Shown: positions 49,296-61,915, counted from the stretch's first letter. The stretch: 64,000 bases of DNA from Talpa occidentalis (GCF_014898055.3 NW_023605083.1:63528228-63592227); one strand, 5' to 3'. Numbers and translations: made by a program. The notes: generated by a model not told the origin, from the sequence alone.

Positions 49296-49542
49296 ATTTA
49301 TTTTTAAAGATTTATTTATTTATGCATACAAGAGCTGGGATACAGGCCAGAGGTCTAAGGGGTGAGAGGATTCATCAGAGACAGAGTGGGGAACAGAACA
49401 GACAGATTGAGTACAGAGTCAGGAGAGGTCTGCTGTGCCATATGGGTTGCTCCCTGGCCAGCCAGGGATCAAACACGTGCTGCAGAGGCTACGGACAGCT
49501 TCATAGGTTGCGCCTTAACCCCTTGCGCCACCAGAGAGGCCC
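49296..49542 (-). repeat. SINE, internally deleted
   Basis: Lacks the CTGCTGAGGGGAGCAG box. Flanked by TGCCTCTATTTATTT / TGGCCCTATTTATTT. Confidence 0.9.
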
Positions 49543-49557
49543 TGGCCCTATTTATTT

Positions 49558-50137
49558 TTTAAAAGATCCTAGCTCTCTAGTGAAATTTCTTCATTCTCTT
49601 ATCTATGTGCTTGAACATATTAATCACAGCTATTCTAAAGGTTGTATCTAATAACTATAATATTTGAATCATGTGTGCATCTGTTTCTAATGTCTTTTTT
49701 CTTCTTGACCTTTGGTAATTGTTGATAGAATGCCAGGGACTATGTATGAAAAATTATTAAGATTCTCCAACCAAATTCTTAGTTTCTTCAGGCAAGCAGA
49801 TAGAACAAGGGAAAATCCCTTAATTCAACCAGGGACTGAGATAGTTCACAACTGTTGGCATTATTAGTAATTTCTGCCTTGCTTTTACTCTCAGGGTATA
49901 GATTTTTAAGGCTTTCAACTGAAAGTCTAAGGTGTTTACACAGACCCCTACTTCCTATTTATTTCTTTCAAGCACCAGAAAAACAGAAAAGGATTTCTTA
50001 GGCTTTCTTTTTTTTTCTTTTAACACTTAGCAGCTACTTTCCGCTTGATTTCTTGGCTTCTTGCCCTTTGCATACACAGGTTGGAATCAGGATATGCTTG
50101 GAGAGGAAATAGCATGGAGCGTGACTGATTCCTTTAT
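49558..50137. other. Intergenic stretch, likely old L1
   Basis: Part at 49,560-49,770 resembles L1 ORF2 on the minus strand. The rest is unassigned. Confidence 0.3.
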
Positions 50138-50151
50138 CATGAGCACCTTTT

Positions 50152-50411
50152 TAAAAAAGATTTATTTATGCATACAAGACCTGGGGTACAGGCCAGAGAT
50201 GTGGGGAGTGAGAGGATTCACCAGAGACAGAGTGGGGAGCAGAACAGGCAGATCTACTGAAATACACTGCTGAGGGGAGCAGCGGGCAAGTCAGGAGAGA
50301 TCGGCTGAGCCATGTGGGTAACTCCCTGGCCGGGGATGGAACTTGTGTTGTGGTGGCTGCAGATAGCTTCATAGGTTGCGTCTTAACCTCCCGCACCACA
50401 AGGGAGGCCCC
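50152..50411 (-). repeat. SINE, older type
   Basis: Flanked by diverged CATGA(G/T)CA copies. Head CACCACAAGGGAGGCC. Confidence 0.9.
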
Positions 50412-50844
50412 CCATGATCAGCTTTTTCTGGGACCTTGCCCTTTCTGGTCCTAGCTGTCTCAATAGACATGACCTCCAAATTTTGTATCTCCATTGCAGT
50501 CAAACTGTCACCAGCTCTAGGATGCCTCTTACTGTTAGATTTCTGTTCTAGGCACAAGTCAACAATACATGGAGAAAGAAAAGTGAGAGTGTAGAATTCA
50601 TGTCAATGTGTTTCCCTTCGTCCTGGGCTCTTGGACTTTCAATTCTTGGTCACCTAGATTGTGCTACAATAGCTTTAAACAGCCTTAAATAATAAATAAA
50701 TAAATAAAATCCAACTCTTATAATTCTCAGTGGAAGAGTTAGTTTGTCAACAGGGTACCCCATTATAGCTGGAAGCCTGCATCATTAAAAGAATGACTTC
50801 ATGATGCAAATTGGGCTGTATTTCTTTGTTAAAAAATAAAATTT
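50412..50844. other. Intergenic stretch, unassigned
   Basis: A short (AATA)n lies at 50,688-50,706. Confidence 0.4.
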
Positions 50845-51490
50845 ATCCTCTTACTATTTTGAAGTATAAAGTTCAGTGCTGTTAACTACATTCACATTGT
50901 TGTATAACACCTGTAGAACTTTCTCATTGTACAAAACTGAAAAACTGTGCTCATGGAACAACAATTCCCCATAGTCCCCTCCTCCAGTCTCTGGTGGCCA
51001 CCATTCTGTTTGTTTTATTGATTCAGACAATGCTAAGTATTCACATAAGTAAAATCATACAATATTTGTTCTTTTGTGACTTATTTCATTCAGGCTGATG
51101 TCCTTAGGTTTATGTATGTTGTGGCATGCTTTTTATTTTAAATCTGTTTTTTAAGGCTAATAATATCCTTTGTATGTATATACCACTTTTGTTTTATCCA
51201 TTCATCCATGAATGGACATTTAGGCTGCTTTAACCCTGTGGCTTTTGTGAATAATGCTACAGTGAGTATGATATGGAAATACCTCTTTAAGACCCCGCTT
51301 TAAATGCTTTTGGGTATATGTATACCCAGATGTGGGATTTCTGGCCCCTATGGTAATTTCATTTCTAATTTTTTGAGTAATCTCCATACTATTTTCCATA
51401 GTGGCTGCACCATTTTACATTTCCACCAAAAGTGCGCAAAAGATTCCAATTTCTTCACAGGATTGCATATTTGGTATATGTAGCAAATAG
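50845..51490 (-). repeat. Old L1 3' end
   Basis: AGTATAAAGTTCAGTGCTGT, CCTCCAGTCTCTGGTGGCCA and CCATAGTGGCTGCACCATTT run in order from 3' UTR to ORF2 on the minus strand. Confidence 0.75.
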
Positions 51491-51764
51491 CTGGTTTTTC
51501 TTTTGTTTTTGTTTTGATAGACTTTATGTTGTCAAAATGGTTACATAGTCGTTTTATTTAGCCTAAACCAGAAGTATCCATTCTCCTTTGTTCAGAAGTT
51601 AGTCTCTTTCTCTGTCACATTCTCACCATCCCAAAGGTAGGAGTGATTGAGATTTCCCTGTCACATTTGGGGTGAAGCCAAGATGTGAGCACCATAAAAT
51701 CAGATAAGCTCCAAATATTATTTACTATCATTATTATATTATCTTGCAGATGCTTAGTGCTGTA
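51491..51764. other. Intergenic stretch, unassigned
   Basis: Nothing recognised. Confidence 0.4.
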
Positions 51765-51990
51765 AGCAGAAAGAGAGGTAAGAGGGTGGAATCTGAAGCC
51801 AGACTTCCTGGAATGAATCTGAGCTCCTCCAGCTACTCTCCATGTAATTTTGAGCAAAGCCTCACTTTGCTCATCCATAAAATGGCAAAGCTAACAGCAT
51901 CTACTGCATAGAATTCTTAGAACTAAATACATTTTCAGAAAGCAGTTAGTGTAGACCCTGGACACATAGTAAGTGCTACCTATGCAAGTG
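51765..51990 (+). repeat. MIR
   Basis: GAATCTGAAGCCAGACTTCC, TGCTCATCCATAAAATGG, GGACACATAGTAAGTGCTAC lie in MIR order. Confidence 0.8.
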
Positions 51991-52029
51991 TTCCTTAGGT
52001 AAAATAAAGGTGGAGGGGCAACTGGCATT

Positions 52030-52420
52030 GAGATAGATAGGCAGACAGGGCAGAGGCCCTTACTCAAAAAAGTACCAGCAATGCACAAATTCCCAGAAGG
52101 CGCGGAGCACATTTTGTGGTCACAACTGTGCAAATACAGCAGCACGGCTGCTGTGCAGACAAAACAGCACCTTTTGCAATCACAGTTGTGCAGACACAGC
52201 AAGCCCGCATGGAAAATTCCCTGGCAGCTAACTTCCTCAACCCCCCAGGATAAACCAACCCCCTAGACTCGAGGGGTCCAACGGCAATCCCCTCTCTTTT
52301 GCAGGGAGCGTTCCTATCGCTAAAATTAACCTCCTAAACTCATTCTTCCTGGTCCGTGTCCTCAAAATTCTGGGCTGAGATGGTGCGACTCCCTCGCGGT
52401 GTGACAGCATCATGTAGCAT
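52030..52420 (+). repeat. LTR-like segment with short internal repeats (tentative)
   Basis: The right half (TTTGCAGGGAGCGTTCCTAT, then CATTCTTCCTGGTCCGTGTC) looks like the end of a retroviral LTR. No hexamer signal or partner LTR is clear. It lies 270 bp before the CpG island. Confidence 0.3.
52120..52203. repeat. Three imperfect 25-bp units
   Basis: CACAACTGTGCAAATACAGC, CGGCTGCTGTGCAGACAAAA and CACAGTTGTGCAGACACAGC, spaced about 25-35 bp, share TGTGCARA. Confidence 0.7.
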
Positions 52421-52689
52421 GTAAAACCTTACCTCTGTTGTGCCAGGCGGTGTAGACAGTTACCGTAGGCTTCGCCAAAGTTAGTGTTTCAGATATCCTT
52501 AAGTGGCCCCGCTCCCTCCGTGGGATGATGGGTGCGCGTGTTGCAGTTGGATTAGGAACTTCCACCCGGGCAGTGATGCCCGTGCACTGGACTTCCGTCG
52601 GGCAGAGGTATTCTTGCATATGCCTGGTGTAGAGGTGATTCTACTCGGTGCTTAAAACAGGTGTCACACACCTGACAAATAGGTTAGGT

Positions 52690-53900
52690 TCCTGCGAGAT
52701 CTGTTGCTGGCGTTTGGCTGCAACTGCACGGAGCAGCGAGCCCCGAGCGAGTGGCAGCAGCGGGGACTGCCCCCCTCGGAGCGTCGCGGGATCGCGGGCT
52801 CCACACCTGTCGGGCTGCCGACGCCGCGCTCGTCCGCGCGCGCGTGTCCTCGCAGGGTCGGTGCGCACCTCCTCGGGCGGCGAGGCCGGCGAGCTCCGCG
52901 CGCCGTGGGAGGTGGAGTTACACACTTCCTGTGGGTCTCGCGGACCACGGCGCGTTTCCGGTGCCGGCTGGAGCCCGGGGTCCGAGCCCCCGCCCCACTC
53001 GCCGGCCCCGCCCCGCCCGCGCCCCGCCCCCCGCCCGCCCGCCCGCCCGCCGCGATCCGAGCCGGGCGCGCGGAGCCCGGGGCGCACGGAGCGGCGCGCG
53101 CCGGTCGGCCGAGTCAGGCTGGCGCCCCCGCCCCCCCGCCCCGCGCCTCGGTCCACCGCCCGCCCGGCGCCTTCTCCGCTCCACTTGCGCTCGCCAGCCG
53201 GCCCTCGGGCCGCCCGCCCGCCCCTCCGTCCCGCCCCGTCCAGTCCCACTGCCCGGCTCCCGCAGGCCCCCCCGCCGCCCGCGTTCCTATGGACAGACGC
53301 ACAGACACCTGCAGGTGGGTGAGAGCCCGCGCGCGGGGCGGGGACGAGCGCGCCGACGCTGCCACCCGGGCCGGGGAGCCCCTTTGTGTGGGGGGCGGCC
53401 GCGCTGGGGTCCGCTCTGCCTCCCCCTCGGCGGCCGCGCAGTGACCTGGCTGAACCCTCCTTTTGTCTCCTCTGGGGTCGGGGGTGGGGAGGCCGGGAGT
53501 CGGGGCAGAGACCCGGGCGGCCGCACGTCGCCGGAGACTGGCTGGGGGCGCGCGGGGCGGAGACCCCGGGCGGCCGAGCGGGCGCGGGGCGCGGGCGCGG
53601 GGCCGCGGCTCCCTCAGCCTCCCCGGGCCGCCCCGCCGCGCAGCATCCCCTGTCGCCGCGGCCGCCGCGGGCGCGCTGCGTGGCCCCGGCTCGCCTGCTC
53701 CGGCTCGCGGGTCTGTCGGAGCGAGAGAGGAGGGCGGGAAGGAGAAAGAAAAGACCTGCCCTCTTAGTTTCCAAGTCTTGAGGTGGTTACGGAGAGAGGG
53801 GACGGAGGTGGCGCGGGGCTTTGCCCGACTTGGCGCCCTCCCCGGAGGCTCGCCGAGGTGCGTTTGGGGCGTGAGTGCAGGAACGTGCGGCGCGCGGTCC
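52690..53900 (+). promoter_or_regulatory. KIAA1958: CpG island, probable KIAA1958 promoter and non-coding exon 1
   Basis: This is the only long GC-rich, CpG-dense stretch in the window. It contains an array of CCCCGCCC / GCCCGCCC GC boxes at about 53,000-53,055, NRF1-like alternating GCGC at 52,834-52,845, and ETS-like TTCCTG/TTCCGG cores. In human the next gene downstream of HSDL2 on the same strand is KIAA1958, whose first exon is non-coding as I recall. I see none of its known protein here, which fits. A good donor, CTGCAG then GTGGGTGAG, has its GT at 53315, so a first exon could end at 53314. The assignment rests on synteny and CpG content, not on coding similarity. Divergent transcription is also possible. 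Confidence 0.7.
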
Positions 53901-56900
53901 CTTATTTATTGTTTCTAACGGAGGAGGGCTTTCGCCCCGAGGCTCTTCCGTCGCCACCCCCCCTCCCCAATTCCGAGGCTGCGCACAGTGATTTGTGTTT
54001 GTTATCAAATACACCGAGAAACGTATTCCCCCGGGTCGAAGGAGGTTGGGCTCGCCAGGATCAAATGGAAATCAACCCCAAATGCGAGAATGTTGTCGGT
54101 TTTCTGCTGGCTGGCTTGCTCTCTGTTGGATAGCGACTTACAGGCAAGAAATGAAAGGTGAAATTGACTGTGATATTTACAATTAAGTTTACAAGCGTTG
54201 ATAATTAAAGTTTGGGGGTAAAGTTTTGTGTTTCCCAGATTCTTTGGGACTAGCACGACAGAGGCTTCTACCTAGTGAATAAACAGGTAACAAGCCAGTC
54301 AGGTTGTGACACCTTCCACGGTGGTTAAACTGGAGTGCGAAAAACAATTGCTAGCTTTCCATTGCAGACGGACAACCCTTTTTTTGGTGCTGGTTTAGGA
54401 TAGGAAATCTTTAACATCATATAAGGAGAACGAATTAAAACTGATTTAGTTAGTACTGACTCCTCTTCTCCTCATGACGTCCCCACTTTATTCTATGCGT
54501 TTATGTGTTCTCTGTATATAATCAAATGATTGGATTGTATATGTGAAGAGTATTTTTTAATGTGCTGTAGATGCCATTTAATTATCTGACTGAGTTTCTT
54601 AGGATCAGCTACTATGTAGTTCAATAATAATATCCAAATAATTAAGTTGAATAAGCACCCAGAAAATTAATTTTACAGAATCAGATGTTTAATGCAGGTA
54701 CAATTTTTATATCATTGTAATCATCTCAATCTGCCGCTCACTTCTGGAGACCTGTTTTGGTGCCTGTTGTTAGAAAATGCCTGTTGACGAACTTAAATCT
54801 AATGGTTACCAGTAGATTAAAACACACACACACACACACACCCCACCCCCCACCCCACCCCCAGTTTGGAACCACTCACATAGATAGGTGAATGTACAGC
54901 TATCTATAGAAAATGAAGGCTTTCTTAAATTAAAAAAAAATTATCATCTAAACTTGAAGGAAAAATAAAGTGTAAAATATTTGTTATTTAATTTTCCATC
55001 AGGTTAAGATGGAGAAACTCACCTGAAAAACAACTCAATGCATTTTTAATTAGGCAAACTGATTTATGTCATTCTAAAGGGGATACAGTTTAATAGGCCT
55101 AAAATAGTGATCTTTTTCTAGGAGAAAAATTTATCCTAGATTCTTGCCCTAGTTACATTAACAGATTAATATTATTGCGTGACTAATTTTGTAAATGCCT
55201 CAAGTGTACGTTTTTGTAGACCTGACTTAAAGCCTATTGAGAAGGCTACATGTAACAATGGTTATGCCAACCCCTTTGAGTTGATTAAATTTTATTACTG
55301 CCTGCTGTGACTTCCGGTCTAGATTAGATAAATGAACTTAAACTCTGCACAAAGGCACAGAGCTCAGTGCCAGGCACTGGGAGGCCCATGAGCAGGGTTC
55401 TTTTTCCTTTTCTGTTAGAGATGACCCTAAGAGGATGGGTGTTAAAATTCATTTGAGCTTTATCATGAGCGGTGGATGGAATTCAAAAATACTCCCAGAG
55501 TTTCAGAAACACTTCCAGGGTTTGAGCTCTTAGACACACACTCTTCATCAGCTCTTGGGACTATTAAAAAAGATAAGTCAACAAAGTGAATTGCTTGTTT
55601 TATGTGTTTATTTACAAGACTTTCAGTCATTAAAGAATATGGTTTAACAGAGTTCCTGTGTCAACCATATTGCAACAGAGTGAGGCCTGTATTGAGAATT
55701 GCTTGGCAAAGTTGTAGTTGTTCCTAACAGTTTTCTAGGATTGCTGGTGCTTTTATGTGGGTTGGCTAAAAGATAACAGCTAGAATTTTTTTGTTGTTAT
55801 TGTTGCTTTTAGGCTGTGACACATCCATGTTATTTTTTTTGGTTCTTAACATAGCTAAGTGATATTTTAGTGTAAATAAAAGCATTCCAAAGAAACTTAC
55901 ATTGTATTAACTGATTTCTCTTTTGGTGTTACATTGGTATATAAGAGGGAATATAAATTATTTTTCACGTTTTATTGTTGAATTTTTTTCCTGCTGCTTT
56001 TGATATTATAATAAATAGAAATTTTGAATTCGTGTGAAGTTGCATTTTAAATATAACTGAGGAATATAAATTGACATTTGCTAGTTTCTTTTTTTAAAAA
56101 ACAATACTGAGCTGTCCGCAGTTAAATTGGAAAGACTTTAAATCCAAAGATTTTTAAATCTAATCTTTTCCTGTTTATTAGTTACCAGAGCAGTGTCATT
56201 AAAGGAAACTCAAAATGGCCATTTTATGCTTCTTGGAACCCTCGATTAATTAAAATTATCATTAGTAGTAACCAAATGGAAAACTGACAATAATAATTTT
56301 ATTCTCTGTAATAGATATGACTTTCAAGTCCTTCTTTTTGCAGTTTTTTTGTAGCCTGATGAGGAAACACTTCTGAGAGAGATGGACAGTGACCTCTAAT
56401 CCAAGCCTTTGTCACCCTGCGGTTTAAGAGCAGCATAAACCCATACTGCTTGCAGAAAATGCAGACATTCATTCTTGGATTAATATTCTGCTACCAGCTG
56501 TATGAGCCTGGCTCTGAAGAAGCTTTTTCTCTTAAATACTGTCAAAAATAGGGAAGCTGAAGATTGGAGAGAAGCCATTTATTTTGAACAGTTTGTTTTC
56601 TGACAGTTTGTGTTTGTAAAGAAACCTGCTCATAATATTTACTTAAGAGATCTACATAGTTGCCCGAAGATGCTACACAGGTTTCTTTTTTTCCTTTAAA
56701 GAAAGTTTCCATAGAGCTTAACTCTTATGTGATACTTCTTGACTGTGCTTCTGATTAGTTGATTTATGGACTTTATTTACCGGCATAATTGGAGAATTCT
56801 TTTGCTGTGCTGAAATTGCACTCTGCCTTTGCTCTGGTCTGTTTCCTAGGTAACAAATGCACTGCATAGATTCCATAATGAGGACTGTGGTTGGCTAGTT

Positions 56901-58135
56901 ACAGTGTAAATTCTGTTGTTTAGTAAAGCTTAGTCTCAAATTCAAATAAAGGTCAAGAAACCAAAAGTACTGAAAATGCAAATTTCGCATTTTCTTTTGT
57001 ATCCAGTGTCAACAAAGTTTAGTATCCTTTTTGGGGGAAAGGCACACTATGCAGCAGTATTCTGGTTTGTTTTGTTAAATCTTACATGTAAACTGTTGAA
57101 GAGTTTGTTTGTTTATGTTTTTTTTTTTTTTTTGACTATTATTGGTATTACCAGTGGATCTAATGACAAAGATACATTTCAGAAACTTTCTATCACTTAA
57201 TAATGTGGAATACAAAGGGATCTGGTTTAGGACATCAGTAATTGTTTTTTGGTACTAAAAGAAAGTAACATTTGTCTCTAAAGATAAATTGTGCTACTTT
57301 GTGTGAAATATAATTAAAATAATTTAAGACATTAAAACAATAGGAAAATTTTGAAAACGTTGAAAATCCTAGCATAAAATGATGCTCCGTAGTTTTTTTC
57401 CCCTCTGATCTGTCTGAACTTTGGCCTGACTCGCACCAGCTACCTAAAAGGTCTCTCTTAGGTGGTTGCAAGATGAAGAATAGCTTTCCCCTCCACCTTA
57501 CTCTTCTGGAAAAATCTATGGCCTCTGTAGCTCTAGATGCAGGGCAAGAAGTAATGTATGTGGAATTACTAGTTGAGTATTACCTTAAATATCTTTTAAA
57601 TACACATACACCCCGCCCCCCGAAAAAGAAACTTGCAAAGAATCAGAGCTCTATTAATAACCAGTGCAGTTATCTTTTCATTTGATAACTGAAACTGTTT
57701 TTTGTTAATCAAGGATTCTGTCAACTGAAATTTTTTTTTTTTAATTCTTTTGCATTCTAGAGAATTATCCAGAGTTGCCCCCACTGCTTTCCCTTGTTTG
57801 GCTGGTTTATTTTTGGATTATTTATGTATCTTTTTAATTAATTTTAAGGAATGCAACATATCTTACCTGAATTCCCTCTTTTTGGTTTTTCTCAAAGCTG
57901 ATACTACTAAACTTTTCTGTCCTTTTAATTGTAAATATTGTGCAATCAGAACCCTTCAGTATTCCCTTGCAAATATTTTCCTTGTGATTATTTACCATTT
58001 TTAAAACTTGTTGCATTATTTTCAGGCATAATCACCACAGATCAAAAGTTTTGTCTTATGAGACTTCATACTTCTAAGGCGAGCTAACATTATTTGTGAA
58101 CTGCTGCCCACCTAGGACTACTTCCTCTCCTCAAT
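53901..58135 (+). other. SINE-free unique sequence, probable intron 1 of KIAA1958
   Basis: This is the start of the presumed first intron. It is mostly unique AT-rich DNA with no coding exon, tRNA or SINE that I can see. It includes a (CA)n run near 54,825 and the stretch AATGGCCATTTTATGCTTCT near 56,213, which looks non-repetitive and might be conserved. I cannot assign regulatory function. Confidence 0.4.
54825..54863. repeat. (CA)n followed by CCCCACC units
   Basis: ACACACACACACACACACAC then CCCCACCCCCCACCCCACCC. Confidence 0.9.
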
Positions 58136-58270
58136 TTGTGTTAGTCTGTGAGGGCTATTAATAAAACACCAAACACTGGTTAGCTTAAACAGCAAAAATT
58201 TATTTTTTCATAATTTGTTTTTTCTGGAAGCTAAGAGGCCCAGTGAAGATGATGTAGAAAATTCAGTAAG
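58136..58270 (-). repeat. MLT1-like LTR end, short
   Basis: TTAGTCTGTGAGGGCTATTA, GGTTAGCTTAAACAGCAAAA and TTTCTGGAAGCTAAGAGGCC follow the reversed MLT1 order. The rest is decayed. Confidence 0.45.
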
Positions 58271-58572
58271 TTGGTTTGGAATTCAGAAGAGGATCAGTGT
58301 GACCACATTCAGTGACAGTGCTGCTGATGTTTGTTTGTTTGTGTATTTGTTTGATTGTTTGATAAATTCTGAGGACATGTTTCTTTTGGAAGGCAGCTGT
58401 GCTACCACTATCTGGATATGTGTTTTTGGGTGGTCTTTTTCAGATACTGGTTTTGCTGCTTGCAGGCAAGTTGTATGCTCTCCTTGCAATTTCGTACATT
58501 TCTTGGCTGATGACTTAAAATATGGTATGCAGTTAGGTCCTTGCCCTCAAGATCCTTATCTTTGCAAATATC

Positions 58573-58605
<33 letters not shown>
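58573..58605. repeat. (AT)n microsatellite
   Basis: About 15 uninterrupted TA units. Confidence 0.9.
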
Positions 58606-58606
<1 letters not shown>

Positions 58607-58639
58607 CAGATTCCACAATTCTGCATTCCAACTTCACAT

Positions 58640-58960
58640 TCTGTATACCCAAAAATTGACTAATTTTTCTTCAGATATGTATTTTATATTCCCTGGTATA
58701 GTGCTTAGTGAATGGTATTATCTACTACCCATTTACCCAGTTCAGAAATGTAGGGTTTATCTGTGACTCCTCCTTAGTTGCTATCTCATCTTTCGTACAT
58801 AATCAAGTCTCTAACTCTAGTCAGAACCCAAGATTTCTCAGTTCTGTCTATTCCCACCATATAAATCACATACTAATTGCTGTCACCTTTGCCCATCGTT
58901 ATCCTTAGTTCTACAATTAAATATGTTCAGCATGCAACTCAAGTCTTAATGCTGAGACTT
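58640..58960 (+). repeat. L2-like fragment (tentative)
   Basis: GTTTATCTGTGACTCCTCCT and ATTGCTGTCACCTTTGCCCA resemble the L2 region also seen at 36,640. Diverged. Confidence 0.35.
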
Positions 58961-59133
58961 CCCTTATCATTTGATAGTCTGACACTCATTGAATCTTCAT
59001 AAATGGCTCATGTGAATATTATCTTCTTTCACATTTAAAACCATCCATGACTTTTGTACTTGAAGGTCAGTTTGGTTGAATATAAGTACTGACTCACATT
59101 TTCGTTTCCCTGGAATCTTAAAAATGTTACTTG

Positions 59134-59340
59134 GGCAGGGTTTAGCAAATCTTTTCTGTAAAAGGGCAAATAGTAACTATTTTAGGCTCCAGGTCACTGC
59201 CACAATTACTTAACTGCCATTGCAGGGCTAAAGCAGCCATTGAGAGTATGTAAATGGGTAAACATCACTGTGTTCTAATAAAACTTTTTTGTAGAACCAA
59301 ACAGTGGACTGGATTTGTCTACACCCATAGTTTGCTGAGC
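59134..59340 (+). mobile_element. MER5A-like DNA transposon
   Basis: TCTGTAAAAGGGCAAATAGT, AAGCAGCCATTGAGAGTATG and TGTGTTCTAATAAAACTTTT span nearly the whole MER5A consensus. Confidence 0.85.
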
Positions 59341-59704
59341 CTTACTCTTTTGTGTTCTAGTAAAATGTTGTTTTCACAGTCTAATAACGTTATGATTTCT
59401 TTTGTTCGTGACTATATATTTTTTAATCTACATGCCCAGAAGACTTCATATTTAGAGGCTGTAATTTTACTAGAACATATTTTTAGTGTTAATTGTTCTT
59501 TGTTACTTTTTCTACATACACAGCATGTATTTTATTATGTTGGCTCAGGTGTATTTTCATAAAACTGTTCATCAAGTATAAGCATTATTTTCTTCTTTGG
59601 GGCTTTCTGTTACATGTATGTTGGATCTTCTTTCTTTGTCTTTTATAGCTACCTTTTTTCAAGTTGTTCTTAGGTTCTTATTTATGTTTACTTTCTTTTT
59701 CTTT

Positions 59705-59976
59705 GAAGATTTATTTATTTATGCATGCAAGAACTGGGGTACAGGCCAGAGGCGTGGGGAGGGGAGTGGGAGAGGATTCACCAGAGACAAAGTGGGGAAC
59801 AGAACAGGCAGATTGACTGAAATACACTGCTGAGGGGAGCAGTGGGAGAGTCAGGAGAGGTCTGTTACGCTATGTGGACAGCTCCCTGGCCTGCTGGGGG
59901 ATTGAACTCATGCTGCAGAGGCTGTGGACAGCTTCATAGTTCTGTGCTTAACCCCTTGTGCCACCAGGGAGGCCCC
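59705..59976 (-). repeat. SINE
   Basis: Body AGAACTGGGGTACAGGCCAG, head CACCAGGGAGGCCCC. First SINE after the 9.3-kb SINE-free stretch around the CpG island. Confidence 0.93.
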
Positions 59977-60211
59977 TATTTTTCTTTTTTAATCCTTTAG
60001 TCTGTTTAATGTAGATTTCATGGTATCTATTTAATCTAATATTCCTTCTACTTTTATCATACTTTCTGAATATTTTCTTCCTTTCCTTTTCTGTTCTGAA
60101 TGCTTTCATTTCTCTTGGTGTATACTCTTGTTATTTGGTCTTTCTCATTTTTTTTTTTTAATTTTAGTTTTTCTATGTATGCTGTTCTTTCTCAACTCCT
60201 ATCATTTTCTT

Positions 60212-60506
60212 TTTCTTTCTTTCTTTTCCTTTTTTTTTTTTATTTAAAGATTTACTTATTTATGCATACAAGAGCTGGGGTACAGGCCAGATATGTGGAG
60301 AGTGAGAGGATTCACCAGAGATAGAGCGGGAGCAGAACAGGCAGACTGACCGAAATACACTGCCGAGGGGAGCAGTGGGCGAGACAGGAGAGGTCTGCTT
60401 CGCCGTGTGGGTTGCTTTCTTGCTTGTCGGGGATTGAACTCGTGCTGCAGAGGCTGCAGATTGCCTCATAGTGCGGTGCTTAACCACTTGCGCCACCAGG
60501 GAGGCC
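60212..60506 (-). repeat. SINE
   Basis: Perfect 16-bp target duplication CTCCTATCATTTTCTT at 60196-60211 and 60507-60522. Confidence 0.96.
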
Positions 60507-60839
60507 CTCCTATCATTTTCTTAACTTCTTCTCACCCATGTTGAATTATTATGTTACAGTTCTCACTGCTTTATGGTCATATTTTTGTGATGTGGCTTCA
60601 TCAATGACTGCTGTATTATTTAGTTTCTTTCATCTTCTTGCTCCCACTAGATTTTCACAGGTTTAGATTGCATTCTTCTTGCTCATGTTTAAATTAGATG
60701 AATTTATCTGTGCTTTAGGAGACGATTTCCGTTGACGGACAGTTTTCTCAGTTGTGTGGTTTGAAAATTTTTCCCATGTTGCTTGTGTGAAGTATTTAAA
60801 AATGTGACTATTCAATTAAAATAAAAGTGAGATGCATTG

Positions 60840-61915
60840 TACATCACTAACAGGGCTAAATGAAAAGGATGAAAAATGCCAAGTATTGGTGAGAATGTAT
60901 AGTAACTGGAATTCTCGTGCATTGCCAATTTGGAAAGATACTTGCAGCATTTGCTAAAACTGTACATATGCATATCCTATGATTCAATAATTCTACTGGA
61001 AGATAAGTGCTTACTAAAATAAATTCACTGGAATATGCACAGCACTCTTCGTAATTGCCCCAAAGTGAAATTTTGCTCAAATGACCATCAGTATGATAAG
61101 TGATAGAGTGTTACATAGCTGTGCTCCCAATAAATCACATCTCCTGGTACCCACACCCTTTCCACAATGAGTCTGGTTTTAACCATGTATCTTACTTTGG
61201 TTAGTGGAGCATTAGCAGTGTGGTACAATAGAGGCTTAATAAATGCTTAAACATTGCAGGGACTATTGCCCTGAGACCACAATAAAAGGAAGTGCTAGAG
61301 TAGAAGAGGTCACATGGAGGAAAATTGAGGTGCCTCAGCTGATGACCAGCATGTACTGCCAGACATATGAGTAAGATCATCTTTGACCTTCTAATTCACT
61401 TCACCCTCCAGCTAAAAGTAGCCACATGCACAAGTCCAGGTAAAGCCAGGAGTGGAACTGCCCAGACAACCCATGGAATTTTAAGAAGTAAAGAATTGGT
61501 TTTTTTAAAGCCACCAGGTTTTCAGGTGGTTTATTACAAACAGTAGTAAAACTGCCTCAATGGATAAATTGTTAGATATTCACAAATGAATAAGCAATAA
61601 GAATGAACAGTCTACAACTGCATACAATAGTATGTATGAATCTCACAGACAACATGTTGAGCTTTAAAGCCAGATACAAAAAAAGTCCAGAAATAGGTAG
61701 AGAGAGCAAATTCTGTTAAAAGCCTGAATCATGGCCACCCTTGAGGAAATCGTGACTGGAAAGGAGAAAGTGGAAGCATTGTTCTGTTTCTTGATCTGGG
61801 TGCTGGTTACATAAGTGTGTACTTTTTGTGAAATTGTGACTTATCAGTGAGTTGTTCAATTTCATGTATAATTTCTGTCCTTTCTGTTGTATATTATATT
61901 TCAACACAAAGGAAA
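60840..61915 (+). repeat. Old L1 3' end split by an LTR-like element
   Basis: 60,840-61,085 (GCATTGCCAATTTGGAAAGA) and 61,556-61,915 (TCTTGATCTGGGTGCTGGTT) are consecutive parts of one L1 3' region. Confidence 0.75.
61086..61555 (+). repeat. LTR-like element inserted in the L1
   Basis: GAGGCTTAATAAATGCTTAA, GAAGAGGTCACATGGAGG and CAGGTGGTTTATTACAAACA resemble an old mammalian LTR/MER family that I cannot name. Confidence 0.45.

Noticed and set aside
53289..53314. A coding first exon for KIAA1958 starting at the ATG in CCTATGGACAGACGCAC
   Set aside because: It would give only a few codons before the GTGGGTGAG donor and does not match the protein start that I know. More likely 5' UTR.
52641..53774. 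Long open frames of 224-377 codons on both strands in the CpG island
   Set aside because: They are Arg/Pro/Gly/Ala-rich, overlap in all frames on both strands and resemble no known protein. High GC simply removes stop codons.
54825..54863. CRISPR-like or array structure in the CA/CCCCACC tract and other tandem runs
   Set aside because: Simple microsatellites without spacers, in a mammalian genome.
58141..58766. 183-codon plus-strand open frame from 58,215
   Set aside because: It crosses an LTR fragment and an (AT)n tract encoding YIYIYI; composition and context are non-coding.
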